NCBI GenBank assembly: GCA_947503925.1
Contig: CANNFQ010000004.1
Span: 62,001-126,000, forward strand
DNA: 64,000 nt
Origin: an uncultured Paracoccaceae bacterium
GTDB lineage: Bacteria; Pseudomonadota; Alphaproteobacteria; Rhodobacterales; Rhodobacteraceae
Reading direction: 5' to 3'
Shown: positions 16,803 through 24,456 of the stretch, piece after piece
Layout: each line of letters begins with the position of its first letter
How positions within the stretch are numbered: the first letter of the stretch is position 1
Notes under the pieces: model-generated
What the model saw: only the letters and a program-made list of their open reading frames with translations
Database searches by the model: none
What the model was told of the DNA's origin: nothing
Made by a program: the position numbers and the translations under genes

Positions 16803-18083
16803 TTACTCTCCCGGAACGAGGGTGGCTTTGGGCATTTTATGTTCCATTATTTTCGCGGCCATGGCGGCTGCGGCGATGAAAAGGGCGGCCTCGGCGATGA
16901 AGACGGATCCGAAGGCCCGGGTGTCAGGCAGGCTGACGCGCAGCACATCGACCATCCCCGCGCCGATCAGCCCGCCAAAACCGGCCGCGATCGCCTGTGC
17001 AGCACCCCATAGTCCCATCCGCGTGCCTTCGCGCCGTTCTTTGCCTTCGGCGGCCAGTGCCATCATGGAACCGATGGCCGCGACGGCGAACATGCCATTG
17101 AAGAGACCCAGCAAGACAACGGCAGGGATGATGGGCGCGTTTGACCCAAGCGGCCCAAGGAATGTGATCAGCGCCAGCGCGGCAGCGGAACCCATGCAAC
17201 CCGCCATAACCCAATTGCGCAGCGCTCCGATTTTGAAACCAGTCGCAAGAATGCCGACGGTCAACATGCCGACAAAGACGCCGCCATTTTGTGCGCCTGA
17301 CAAGGATGTGGATTGCCCGGGCGTGAACCCAAAGACGAGACCCGCATAAGGTTCAAGGATCAGCTCCTGCATGAAATAGGCGGTCATGGACAGGAAAACG
17401 AAGATAGTGAAATTGCGGGCCTTGCGTTCGGCCCAAACCTCGCGCAGTCCGTCCATGAATGGGGTTGGGTCCGGTTCGCGGATGGCGATCAGATTACGTT
17501 CGACCCGCCAGACGGCCAAGCAGGTGATCAGTGTTGCTGTGGTGACAACGATACCAACAATTCGCAGCAGCAGTTGCGGTGTGTAGGGGTCGATCAGTTG
17601 CCCCACGATCCCCGCTGTCATGGCGATCCCGAAGATCATCATCAACCACGTGATCGTGGCCGCAGCCGCGCGTCGATTTGGTGCCGTTGTCGTTGCCAGA
17701 AGGGCCAGCAGCGACGTACCAGAAGCACCGACACCAAGGCCAATTAGTGTATAGGCAAGGACGGATACAACCATGCCAAGCGCAAATGATTGTTCAAAGA
17801 CAAGCACCCCTGCAGCCGCAATGAATGCCCCAATTGCAAGCGCCACCATGCCCCCGATGATCCAGCGCGTCCGGTGCCCGCCAGTATCAGAGTAGAACCC
17901 CCAATGCGGTCGGGTGAGCTGGATACCATAGTGCAAACCGACCAACAGGCCCGGCAGGATCGCGGGCAGTGAAAGCTCAACCACCATCAGCCGGTTGAGG
18001 GTGGACGTGGTGAGTACGACGATGGCTCCAAGTGCCATTTGTACAAAGCCAAGCCGAACAATCTGGAACCAGGATAAAGTCAC
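16803..18083 (-). CDS. PucC/BCH2-family MFS protein (orf428-type) of the bchG-bchP operon
   Basis: A 426-residue, 12-helix major facilitator protein. LVGLHYGIQLTRPHWGFYSDTGGHRTRWIIGGM and GIGVGASGTSLLALLATTTAPNRRAAAATITWLMMI are blocks of the PucC/LhaA/BCH2 family, which delivers or handles bacteriochlorophyll during light-harvesting complex assembly. The member located between bchG and bchP is distinct from LhaA and PucC proper in other purple bacteria and its exact task is less clear. One base separates it from bchG upstream and three from bchP downstream. Confidence 0.88.
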   Translation of the reverse strand: MTLSWFQIVRLGFVQMALGAIVVLTTSTLNRLMVVELSLPAILPGLLVGLHYGIQLTRPHWGFYSDTGGHRTRWIIGGMVALAIGAFIAAAGVLVFEQSFALGMVVSVLAYTLIGLGVGASGTSLLALLATTTAPNRRAAAATITWLMMIFGIAMTAGIVGQLIDPYTPQLLLRIVGIVVTTATLITCLAVWRVERNLIAIREPDPTPFMDGLREVWAERKARNFTIFVFLSMTAYFMQELILEPYAGLVFGFTPGQSTSLSGAQNGGVFVGMLTVGILATGFKIGALRNWVMAGCMGSAAALALITFLGPLGSNAPIIPAVVLLGLFNGMFAVAAIGSMMALAAEGKERREGTRMGLWGAAQAIAAGFGGLIGAGMVDVLRVSLPDTRAFGSVFIAEAALFIAAAAMAAKIMEHKMPKATLVPGE

Positions 18084-18084
18084 C

Positions 18085-18990
18085 TTAACCCCCCAGTGCT
18101 GTGGCAGAGATCATCATGCCACTGATGTAAAAAAGAATGCCCATGCCCTGATACCAGGGCGTTTTGCCTTCGGGGTCGCGCAGCAGAACCCGCATCGCCC
18201 CCAATTGCACGGCCAGCATGGTCGCCACGCCAAGCGCGTGGAACACATGCCCCCAATAGGTCAGCAATCCGATCACGGCAATCTGGGGCACAGCCATGAC
18301 GCAGCAGGCAAGCTTTGCCGCGCGTTCAGGGCCAAGCGTGACGGGCAAGGATCGCAGACCCATGGCCCGGTCACCTTCAATGGCCTTGAAATCGTTCAAG
18401 GTCATGATCCCATGTGCGCCAAGACCATATAGTACCGCAACCAGAATGACCTCTGGCTTGGGTGCACCTGCGCTGATAACCGCGGCGCCGGTGATCCAGG
18501 GCAGGGTTTCGTAGGCCAAACCACAAAGTCCCGGCCCCCAGATGCCGGATTTCTTGGCCCGAATGGGTTCGGTGGAATAGGCCCAGGCGGCGATAGTGGC
18601 GAGGATTGTCGCGCCAAACCCCCAAGGGCCAAGCTGATAGCCGACGATCAGCCCAAGCGCAGTCATGGCAAGGGCAATGTAAAGGCCCCAGCGTCCAGGG
18701 ATGCGCCCGGATGGAATCGGGCGGTTGGGTTCGTTGATCGCATCCACATGGCGGTCGCACCAGTCATTAGCGGCCTGTGACATGCCGCAAACGACAGGAC
18801 CTGCAAGGATCACACCCAGGATAACTAAAAACCAGTGGCCAGAGGGGCTTGCGCCCGATGAAACAACACCACAGAGATAGGCCCACATGGGCGGAAACCA
18901 TGTCACGGGCTTGATCAACCGCAACGCCGCGCGCGGTTCTGGCCAGCGGCGCGGGGTGGCTCCGATCTGTAAATCAGATGTGACACTCAT
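18085..18990 (-). CDS. bchG: Bacteriochlorophyll synthase (esterifies bacteriochlorophyllide)
   Basis: A 301-residue UbiA-family prenyltransferase with eight to nine membrane helices. It attaches geranylgeranyl or phytyl diphosphate to bacteriochlorophyllide a. The first diphosphate-Mg motif is NDWCDRHVDAINEPNRPIPSGR (about residues 75-96) and the second is LNDFKAIEGDRAMGLRSLP (about 200-218). TWFPPMWAYLCGVVSSG near the N-terminus is typical of ChlG/BchG. It is the first gene of the operon bchG-pucC-like-bchP-idi. Three TGT-N12-ACA sites lie across and upstream of its start, indicating PpsR/CrtJ control. Genes bchE and bchJ, often just upstream in relatives, are absent. Confidence 0.95.
   Translation of the reverse strand: MSVTSDLQIGATPRRWPEPRAALRLIKPVTWFPPMWAYLCGVVSSGASPSGHWFLVILGVILAGPVVCGMSQAANDWCDRHVDAINEPNRPIPSGRIPGRWGLYIALAMTALGLIVGYQLGPWGFGATILATIAAWAYSTEPIRAKKSGIWGPGLCGLAYETLPWITGAAVISAGAPKPEVILVAVLYGLGAHGIMTLNDFKAIEGDRAMGLRSLPVTLGPERAAKLACCVMAVPQIAVIGLLTYWGHVFHALGVATMLAVQLGAMRVLLRDPEGKTPWYQGMGILFYISGMMISATALGG
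18968..18985. promoter_or_regulatory. PpsR/CrtJ-type site 1 (TGT-N12-ACA)
   Basis: TGTAAATCAGATGTGACA lies within the first codons of bchG. It fits the TGT-N12-ACA consensus of the redox- and light-responsive repressor PpsR/CrtJ. Binding at this coding-region copy would need site 2, 25 bp away, for cooperative contact. Confidence 0.65.
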
Positions 18991-18992
18991 TT

Positions 18993-19010
18993 TGTCAGTT
19001 TAGAGTGACA
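18993..19010. promoter_or_regulatory. PpsR/CrtJ-type site 2, extended palindrome
   Basis: TGTCAGTTTAGAGTGACA has TGTCA and TGACA as perfect 5-bp arms around 8 bp, the best of the three sites. It starts 3 bases upstream of the bchG ATG on the minus strand and overlaps the place where a ribosome binding site would lie. Repression of the bchG operon in oxygen or light is the likely role. Confidence 0.8.
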
Positions 19011-19027
19011 TTGTGGGGTGAGGCAAG

Positions 19028-19045
19028 TGTAAACCCAGCCTGACA
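19028..19045. promoter_or_regulatory. PpsR/CrtJ-type site 3 (TGT-N12-ACA)
   Basis: TGTAAACCCAGCCTGACA fits the same consensus, 35 bp start-to-start from site 2. Paired or multiple sites are the norm at PpsR-controlled promoters, so this copy supports real regulation rather than chance. Confidence 0.7.
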
Positions 19046-19166
19046 CCGTGCCAAAGCGCCGCGCCCGTCAGGCATGTTCGGCTGTGATCAACGGATAGAT
19101 GAAGGCGCTGCCAGACAGACCGGCATCAAGCCCTTGTGTATTCTTCAGCAGATTCTGAAAGAATGA

Positions 19167-19337
19167 TCAGTTCTGTTTCTGTTGCAGATAGCGCTGCCTT
19201 GTCCGCTCGAATGCTCTAATAAGGCGCGGGTCAGATGCGCCTAACATCTTTATTTGCTCGGCGAAGGCGTCTTCGCTTTGACCATAAAACGCTTCAGCAG
19301 CGTCGTTGGATTTCATAATACCGCGTTCCGTAGACAT
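19167..19337 (-). CDS. Small protein of unknown function (56 residues)
   Basis: Starts at ATG 19337 after a very good ribosome binding site (AGGAG, 7 bases upstream), giving MSTERGIMKSNDAAEAFYGQ and a charged helical C-terminus ending RQRYLQQKQN. The frame is open further upstream to 19451 but without start signals. I do not recognise a family; the sequence is hydrophilic with no signal peptide. It lies between the divergent thuA-like gene and bchG, on the same strand as bchG. After its TGA the same frame reads on for about 31 codons to a second TGA, see findings. Confidence 0.6.
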   Translation of the reverse strand: MSTERGIMKSNDAAEAFYGQSEDAFAEQIKMLGASDPRLIRAFERTRQRYLQQKQN

Positions 19338-19550
19338 AATCGTACTCCTAGCACTAATGGCACCGGTTTTCACGTCGTTTGAGGCGATAATCGGGCGAAA
19401 TTGGCGTTTTTTGACAAAAGTACAGGGCAAGAATGCACAATTTTTAGACAATTAGTCCTATTCCTTTCATTTGCATAGCACCAATCACCCGGCGGTTGTT
19501 AGGACGGATTTCGCCCTTGTGTTTGATTTGAAAGGGTCGCAAAGTCGACT

Positions 19551-19562
19551 CAAAGCGCTTTG
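19551..19562. promoter_or_regulatory. LacI-type operator palindrome CAAAGCGCTTTG
   Basis: A perfect 12-bp palindrome lies 11 bases before the ATG of the thuA-like gene, against its ribosome binding site (GGGAGC). The core AAAGCGCTTT with a central CG is the usual LacI/GalR-family operator form. A sugar-responsive repressor of the thuA-like/oxidoreductase pair is inferred. Confidence 0.6.
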
Positions 19563-19573
19563 GGAGCATTGAA

Positions 19574-20359
19574 ATGACTATTCGCGCCGTGATCTGGAAC
19601 GAAAACGTTCACGAACAGGAAAACGAGATTGTTGCCGAGCTTTATCCTGCGGGTATTCACGGCGTGATTGCCGACGCTCTGAATGCAACGGATGGTGTTT
19701 CGGCAACGACAGCGACCTTGCAGGAACCTGAACATGGGTTGAGTGCTGCGCGGCTGGCCGAAACCGATGTTCTGCTATGGTGGGGCCATGCCGCCCATAG
19801 CGATGTGTCGGATGCTGTCGCGGCCCGCGTGGCAGAGGCTGTCTGGTCTGGTATGGGGTTTATCGCCCTGCATTCGGCCCATTTTTCAAAGCCCTTCAAG
19901 GCCTTGATGGGTACGGCTTGTAATCTGACCTGGCGCGAGGCGGGTGAGCGGGAACGTATCTGGCTGACTTCGCGCAATCATCCAATTGCCGCAGGTTTGC
20001 CCGACCATTTCACCTTGGAAAACGAAGAGATGTATGGCGAACCATTTGGCGTGCCAGAGCCGCTGGAGACCGTATTTATCAGTTGGTTTCAGGGTGGCGA
20101 GGTCTTTCGGTCCGGCCTGACCTACAAACGTGGCGCCGGGAACCTGTTCTATTTCCGCCCAGGTCATGAAACCTACCCGACCTATCATGATCCCAACATC
20201 CAGTGTGTTTTGCGAAATGCGGTGCTCTGGGCGCATAATCCGGCCCGCCGAATCGCAGATGTAACGGACGCGCCCAATGTTCCCATTGACGCTGCGCCAG
20301 AGCCGATCGAGGCGCGTGGTCGAAGACTGCACCGTGATGGTGAGGCGGGCTTTCGTTGA
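19574..20359 (+). CDS. ThuA-like protein of sugar metabolism
   Basis: A 261-residue cytoplasmic protein of the ThuA/glutamine-amidotransferase-like fold. Recognisable blocks are VIWNENVHEQ at the start, DVLLWWGHAAHSDV, GFIALHSAHFSKPFKALMGT and the metal/ligand loop RSGLTYKRGAGNLFYFRPGHETYPTYHDP. In rhizobia ThuA acts with the oxidoreductase ThuB in trehalose and related disaccharide use. Here too the next gene is a Gfo/Idh/MocA oxidoreductase starting inside its stop codon region, so a ThuAB-like pair in keto-sugar metabolism is likely. No transporter is adjacent. Confidence 0.88.
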   Translation: MTIRAVIWNENVHEQENEIVAELYPAGIHGVIADALNATDGVSATTATLQEPEHGLSAARLAETDVLLWWGHAAHSDVSDAVAARVAEAVWSGMGFIALHSAHFSKPFKALMGTACNLTWREAGERERIWLTSRNHPIAAGLPDHFTLENEEMYGEPFGVPEPLETVFISWFQGGEVFRSGLTYKRGAGNLFYFRPGHETYPTYHDPNIQCVLRNAVLWAHNPARRIADVTDAPNVPIDAAPEPIEARGRRLHRDGEAGFR

Positions 20360-21405
20360 TCCGTGTTCTGATCCTTGGCACGGGCGGTATGGCCAAGACC
20401 CATGCCGAAGCCTATGCAGAAATGGCGAATGTCGCCGTTGTGGCAGGGGTCGACACCGATCCGGCCAACCTTGCCGCATTCCAACAGGACCACAACATTC
20501 CGCACGGGTTTTCCAGTGTCAGCGATGCATTGGCTTGGGGCGCATTTGATGCTGTATCAAATGTGACCCCGGATGCCGTGCATCATCGGACGACCATACC
20601 GCTCTTGGCCGCAGGCAAGCATATCCTTTGCGAAAAGCCACTGGCGACGAACCAGCAGGATGCCGAGCAGATGGCGCAGGCTGCTCAGACGGCAGGTGTC
20701 GTCAACATGGTGAACCTGACTTATCGTAATATCCCTGCCTTGATGCATGCCGCCGATATGGTCGCCAGCGGTGCCATCGGCGATGTCCGGCATTTTGAGG
20801 CGTCTTATCTGCAAAGCTGGCTGACACAAGATGCCTGGGGCGACTGGCGGACCGAGGATCAGTGGCTCTGGCGCTTGTCTTCTGCCCATGGGTCATTGGG
20901 GGTTCTGGGTGATGTTGGGGTGCATATTCTGGACTATGCCAGTTTTGCCGCCGGTTCGGATGCGGCAGAGGTATCTTGCCGTTTGCAGACCTTCCCAAAA
21001 GCGCCGGGTGATCAGATCGGTCCGTATCAATTGGATGCCAATGACAGCATGACCATGCATCTTGCCCTGCAAAACGGGGCCATCGGAGTGATCCATGCCA
21101 GCCGCTTTGCCAGCGGTCACCTGAATGATCTGCGCTTGCGCCTGTTTGGCACCAAGGGTGGATTGGATATCAGTTTTGCCGGTGGCGAAAGCCGATTGCG
21201 CGCTTGTCTGGATGACAATCTGGGCAAAGGTCTGTGGACCGACTTGCGAACCCCGCCGGTTAAGACGAATTTCACCCGCTTTATTGACGCCATTCGCAGC
21301 GGTTCAACGGTGCAGCCTGACTTCGCGCGGGGTGCGGCACTACAACGTGTTTTGGACCTCTCAGTTGCGTCAGACACAGATTCGTTTTGCAATCAAGTGG
21401 TTTGA
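20356..21405 (+). CDS. Gfo/Idh/MocA family NAD(P)-dependent oxidoreductase (ThuB-like)
   Basis: A 349-residue protein. The dinucleotide site is VLILGTGGMAKTHAEAYAEM (residues 4-23) and the family motif EKPLATN is at about 95-101. The C-terminal alpha/beta domain has GDVGVHILDYASFAAG and RFASGHLNDLRLRLFGTKGG. The start is a TTG at 20356 overlapping the thuA-like stop by 4 bases (TTGA); no ATG is available near the Rossmann motif. The enzyme would oxidise a sugar or sugar derivative produced or handled by the ThuA-like protein. The substrate cannot be fixed from sequence. Confidence 0.88.
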   Translation: MIRVLILGTGGMAKTHAEAYAEMANVAVVAGVDTDPANLAAFQQDHNIPHGFSSVSDALAWGAFDAVSNVTPDAVHHRTTIPLLAAGKHILCEKPLATNQQDAEQMAQAAQTAGVVNMVNLTYRNIPALMHAADMVASGAIGDVRHFEASYLQSWLTQDAWGDWRTEDQWLWRLSSAHGSLGVLGDVGVHILDYASFAAGSDAAEVSCRLQTFPKAPGDQIGPYQLDANDSMTMHLALQNGAIGVIHASRFASGHLNDLRLRLFGTKGGLDISFAGGESRLRACLDDNLGKGLWTDLRTPPVKTNFTRFIDAIRSGSTVQPDFARGAALQRVLDLSVASDTDSFCNQVV

Positions 21406-21686
21406 GGAAACCCACCGTACGGTCCATTATTTTGACTTTAGTCTCGTATTAAGGTTGAGTTCACCAACGTCGTTTCCCGGTGATGCGGTCGAGGACCCCA
21501 TATGATTACCTTAAGTTTCAAGAAGATAAGTACCATAAGATCGCCCGTGTCGGTCGCATCGACATATTCTGATTACAATTTGGAAAGAATCCGATGCTAC
21601 CAGAGGTTGTCTGATTGGCAATGCCTCGTGCATCATGCCGGCGGAAATAGTAATGCGCGCGCGCCACAAGAGTTGAGAGACTGCAA

Positions 21687-22067
21687 ATGAGTGATATCCT
21701 TGTTCCACTTGCACCGGCAGACATTATTGATCAACTCGCGCAGTTAAAATTGCAACTGGAGGCGGCCGACGATGCTGATCTGCAAGCGCACTACATGAAG
21801 CAACGTCATTTGTTGCAGCATTCGCTCGACCGGTTCTTGCCGGGCGACAGTGTTCAGGTTGCGATGCAGGATCTGTTGTATGAGGTCTATGCCGATCTGC
21901 ATGCATTGGAGGGTGACATGCGCGCCTGCGAAGCCCGGTCTGACTTTGGCCCGGCCTTTATCGCGCTCGCGCAGTCTTATCTGGCAACATTGCAGCAACG
22001 CGACGCGCTGAAGACGGAGTTGGTCCGGCAATTGCACGACGTTCTGTCTACCGCCAGTGTGTCCTAA
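21687..22067 (+). CDS. DUF6165-like protein
   Basis: A 126-residue soluble helical protein. The start MSDILVPLAPADIIDQLAQLKLQ and the later GDMRACEARSDFGPAFIALAQSYLATLQQRDALKTELVRQL agree with the DUF6165 family as I recall it (xILVPxSxGELIDKLTILxIK ... DxRxCExxxDFGPxFIxLARSVYxxNDxRAxLK). No biochemical function is established. It lies between the sugar gene pair and motB, with CCTTAAG motifs upstream of it (21509) and of motB (22096), so shared control with the flagellar genes is possible but unproven. Confidence 0.6.
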   Translation: MSDILVPLAPADIIDQLAQLKLQLEAADDADLQAHYMKQRHLLQHSLDRFLPGDSVQVAMQDLLYEVYADLHALEGDMRACEARSDFGPAFIALAQSYLATLQQRDALKTELVRQLHDVLSTASVS

Positions 22068-22159
22068 AATCGGACTGATTTAGGTTAAATTGTTACCTTA
22101 AGGTCGCTTTCATCTCCCGCCTGTTACCACGCCGCAAGGGTGAACATGAGGTGGTAGAA

Positions 22160-23002
22160 ATGAGTGCTGGATCCAACGCACCAATCATTATCAAGCGCAA
22201 GAAAGTCTCGGGCGGTGACGGGCATCACGGCGGCGCGTGGAAAGTGGCCTATGCTGATTTTGTGACGGCGATGATGGCTTTCTTTATGCTGATGTGGCTG
22301 TTGAATGCGACAACAGAACAGCAACGCAAAGGTATTGCTGATTATTTCTCGCCGACGATTCCGATTAATCGCGTTTCGGGCGGTGGTTCGGGTGCTTTTG
22401 GTGGCAACAACATCTTTACCGAGGAATCGCTGGCGCAAAGCGGAACCGGGATCAATCAGCCAACGATTGGCATGAACCCGCTGCGTTCTGAAACGCAAAG
22501 CGACGCCGAAAGCGATGCCGTGGAGGCTGCGCAGGTTGCCGCTTTGCGCGATCTGGAGGCCGTCTTGTTCGGGCAGGGTGGCGAAAGCATGACGTCAGAT
22601 CAAGCCTTGCGCCATATCATCACCCGCCTCACGGATGAGGGGCTGGTTATTGAGATATTCGACCTGCCGCAGGCGACCTTGTTTGAGGCTGACAGCATTG
22701 TGCCAAATCCGGTTGCCCGCGAAATTAGTGGCATCCTTGCCCGCCTGTTTCAAAGCGTCAGCAATCCGGTCGCGATCAAGGGGCATCTACAAGCCAAGCC
22801 GATCCTTGCGGTCAATAACCCGGTTTGGGAGCTGTCGATGGGGCGCGCCGCGCAGATGCGACTGCTGCTTGAAGAAAACGGCCTTGATCCGCGGCGCATT
22901 GCGCGAATCGCGGGCGCTGGCGATCGTTCGCCCGCCGTGCGTGACGCGACTGCACCGCGAAACAACCGGGTTGAGATCGTTTTGCTGCGCTCTGATCGAT
23001 AA
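22160..23002 (+). CDS. motB: Flagellar motor stator protein MotB
   Basis: A 280-residue protein. After a 30-residue basic N-terminus comes the single membrane helix with the proton-carrying aspartate (WKVAYADFVTAMMAFFMLMWLL), then the plug segment TTEQQRKGIADYFSP. The C-terminal OmpA/MotB domain (about 150-280) anchors to peptidoglycan; INPVWELSMGRAAQMRLLLEE-like text and PAVRDATAPRNNRVEIVLLR are its end. ATG 22160 follows GAGGTGG at good spacing; a GTG at 22151 is a less likely start. Its partner motA is 12 kb away at 34246 in the same flagellar block. Conserved order: motB then flgE. Confidence 0.93.
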   Translation: MSAGSNAPIIIKRKKVSGGDGHHGGAWKVAYADFVTAMMAFFMLMWLLNATTEQQRKGIADYFSPTIPINRVSGGGSGAFGGNNIFTEESLAQSGTGINQPTIGMNPLRSETQSDAESDAVEAAQVAALRDLEAVLFGQGGESMTSDQALRHIITRLTDEGLVIEIFDLPQATLFEADSIVPNPVAREISGILARLFQSVSNPVAIKGHLQAKPILAVNNPVWELSMGRAAQMRLLLEENGLDPRRIARIAGAGDRSPAVRDATAPRNNRVEIVLLRSDR

Positions 23003-23101
23003 GCGAAAATGAATTGCATTTTAAACATTAGGGCGACGTTAAGTCTGGGCAGTTAGGCAGGTGAAGACTTTGACGTCATCCTCGCAGCAGAAAGGCTCAA
23101 T

Positions 23102-24436
23102 ATGACGATTTCCTCTTCCCTGAATGCAAGCGTTGCTGGCTTGGCAGCCAACGCGTCGCGGCTCGCGACAATTTCGGACAATATCTCAAATTCTGCGACT
23201 TACGGCTATAAACGCGCAGCGACCGATTTTCAGTCCATGGTTATTCAGAGCGGGCAGGGCACATATTCGGCTGGTGGCGTACGTATTACGACATCACGGT
23301 TGATTGATGAACGCGGTGCGCTCGTCTCAACGGCAAATCCGACAGACCTTGCCGTGCGTGGTCGCGGCATGTTGCCGGTGACCTCGGAAACCTCGGTGGC
23401 GGTCAATAACGGTGACAATCCGTTATTCCTGTCAACGACCGGATCATTCCGACCGGATGCGCAAGGCTTCTTGCGCACGCCGGGTGGTTTGGTCTTATTG
23501 GGCGTACCTGCGGCGGCCGATGGCACAATCCCGAACTATCCGCGCGACTCCGTTGATGGGCTGGTGCCGGTGCAAATCAATGCAAACCAGTTCGCGGGGG
23601 AGGCGACGACGCGCGTTGACCTGTCCGTCAATCTGCCAGCCACCTCAACAAGAGAGGATTCCGCCGGCGATATCGAAACGCTTTCTGTTGAGTATTTCGA
23701 CAATCTGGGTGCCTCATCCAACCTGAGCTTTTCGTTCACACCAACAGTGCCCGCAAACGGCGCCTCCAACGAATGGACGATGGTGATCTCTGACAGTGAG
23801 ACGGATGTTGATGCCAATGGTGTCCCTGACGTTGTTGGCGAATATACCCTGCTATTCGATGATAGCCGCGGCGGCGGCGGTACGTTGTTCGATGTTGATT
23901 TTGCCGACCCGGGCGCCCCTGTGGGTGGGCCATATGACCCGCTTACCGGCATTCTGACAATTGCCGTTGATGGCGGACCGATGGAAATCAATATTGGTGA
24001 GCTTGGAAGCTCGCTTGGCCTGACCCAATTGTCCGACGCGTTTGCACCCGTATCGATATCAAAAAACGGCACACCTGTTGGCAGCCTGACCTCGGTTGAA
24101 GTTGATCAGAACGGGTTTGTGCGCGCCTCATTTGATATCGGCATCAACCGCGTGCTCTATCAGATCCCGCTGGTTGATGTGCCGAATGTCAACGGTCTGG
24201 AGACGCTGGATCAGCAGAGTTACAGGGTGACGCCCGAAAGCGGCACTTTCTTCCTTTGGGACGCAGGGGATGGGCCGACCGGCGACATTGTCAGCTTCGC
24301 CCTGGAGGAGTCGGCGACCGATGTTGCCGGTGAATTGACCGAGCTGATTCAGACTCAACGGGCCTACTCATCAAACGCCAAGGTAATCCAAACCGTTGAC
24401 GAGATGTTGCAGGAAACAACCAACATCAAGCGTTGA
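23102..24436 (+). CDS. flgE: Flagellar hook protein FlgE
   Basis: A 444-residue secreted protein forming the hook. The N-terminal rod/hook motif is ASRLATISDNISNSATYGYKR, and the C-terminus AYSSNAKVIQTVDEMLQETTNIKR pairs with it in the D0 coiled coil. The middle (residues 130-380) is the variable surface domain, with GEYTLLFDDSRGGGG. The first gene of flgE-flgK-flgL-flgI. No signal peptide is present, as expected for export through the flagellar system. Upstream, TTAA-N10-TTAG (23039-23056) may be a promoter element. Confidence 0.95.
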   Translation: MTISSSLNASVAGLAANASRLATISDNISNSATYGYKRAATDFQSMVIQSGQGTYSAGGVRITTSRLIDERGALVSTANPTDLAVRGRGMLPVTSETSVAVNNGDNPLFLSTTGSFRPDAQGFLRTPGGLVLLGVPAAADGTIPNYPRDSVDGLVPVQINANQFAGEATTRVDLSVNLPATSTREDSAGDIETLSVEYFDNLGASSNLSFSFTPTVPANGASNEWTMVISDSETDVDANGVPDVVGEYTLLFDDSRGGGGTLFDVDFADPGAPVGGPYDPLTGILTIAVDGGPMEINIGELGSSLGLTQLSDAFAPVSISKNGTPVGSLTSVEVDQNGFVRASFDIGINRVLYQIPLVDVPNVNGLETLDQQSYRVTPESGTFFLWDAGDGPTGDIVSFALEESATDVAGELTELIQTQRAYSSNAKVIQTVDEMLQETTNIKR

Positions 24437-24456
24437 TGTGACAAAGGGTAAATAAA

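Noticed and set aside
21502..21690. Short frame before the DUF6165-like gene
   Set aside because: No ribosome binding site and no family; likely the leader of the following gene.
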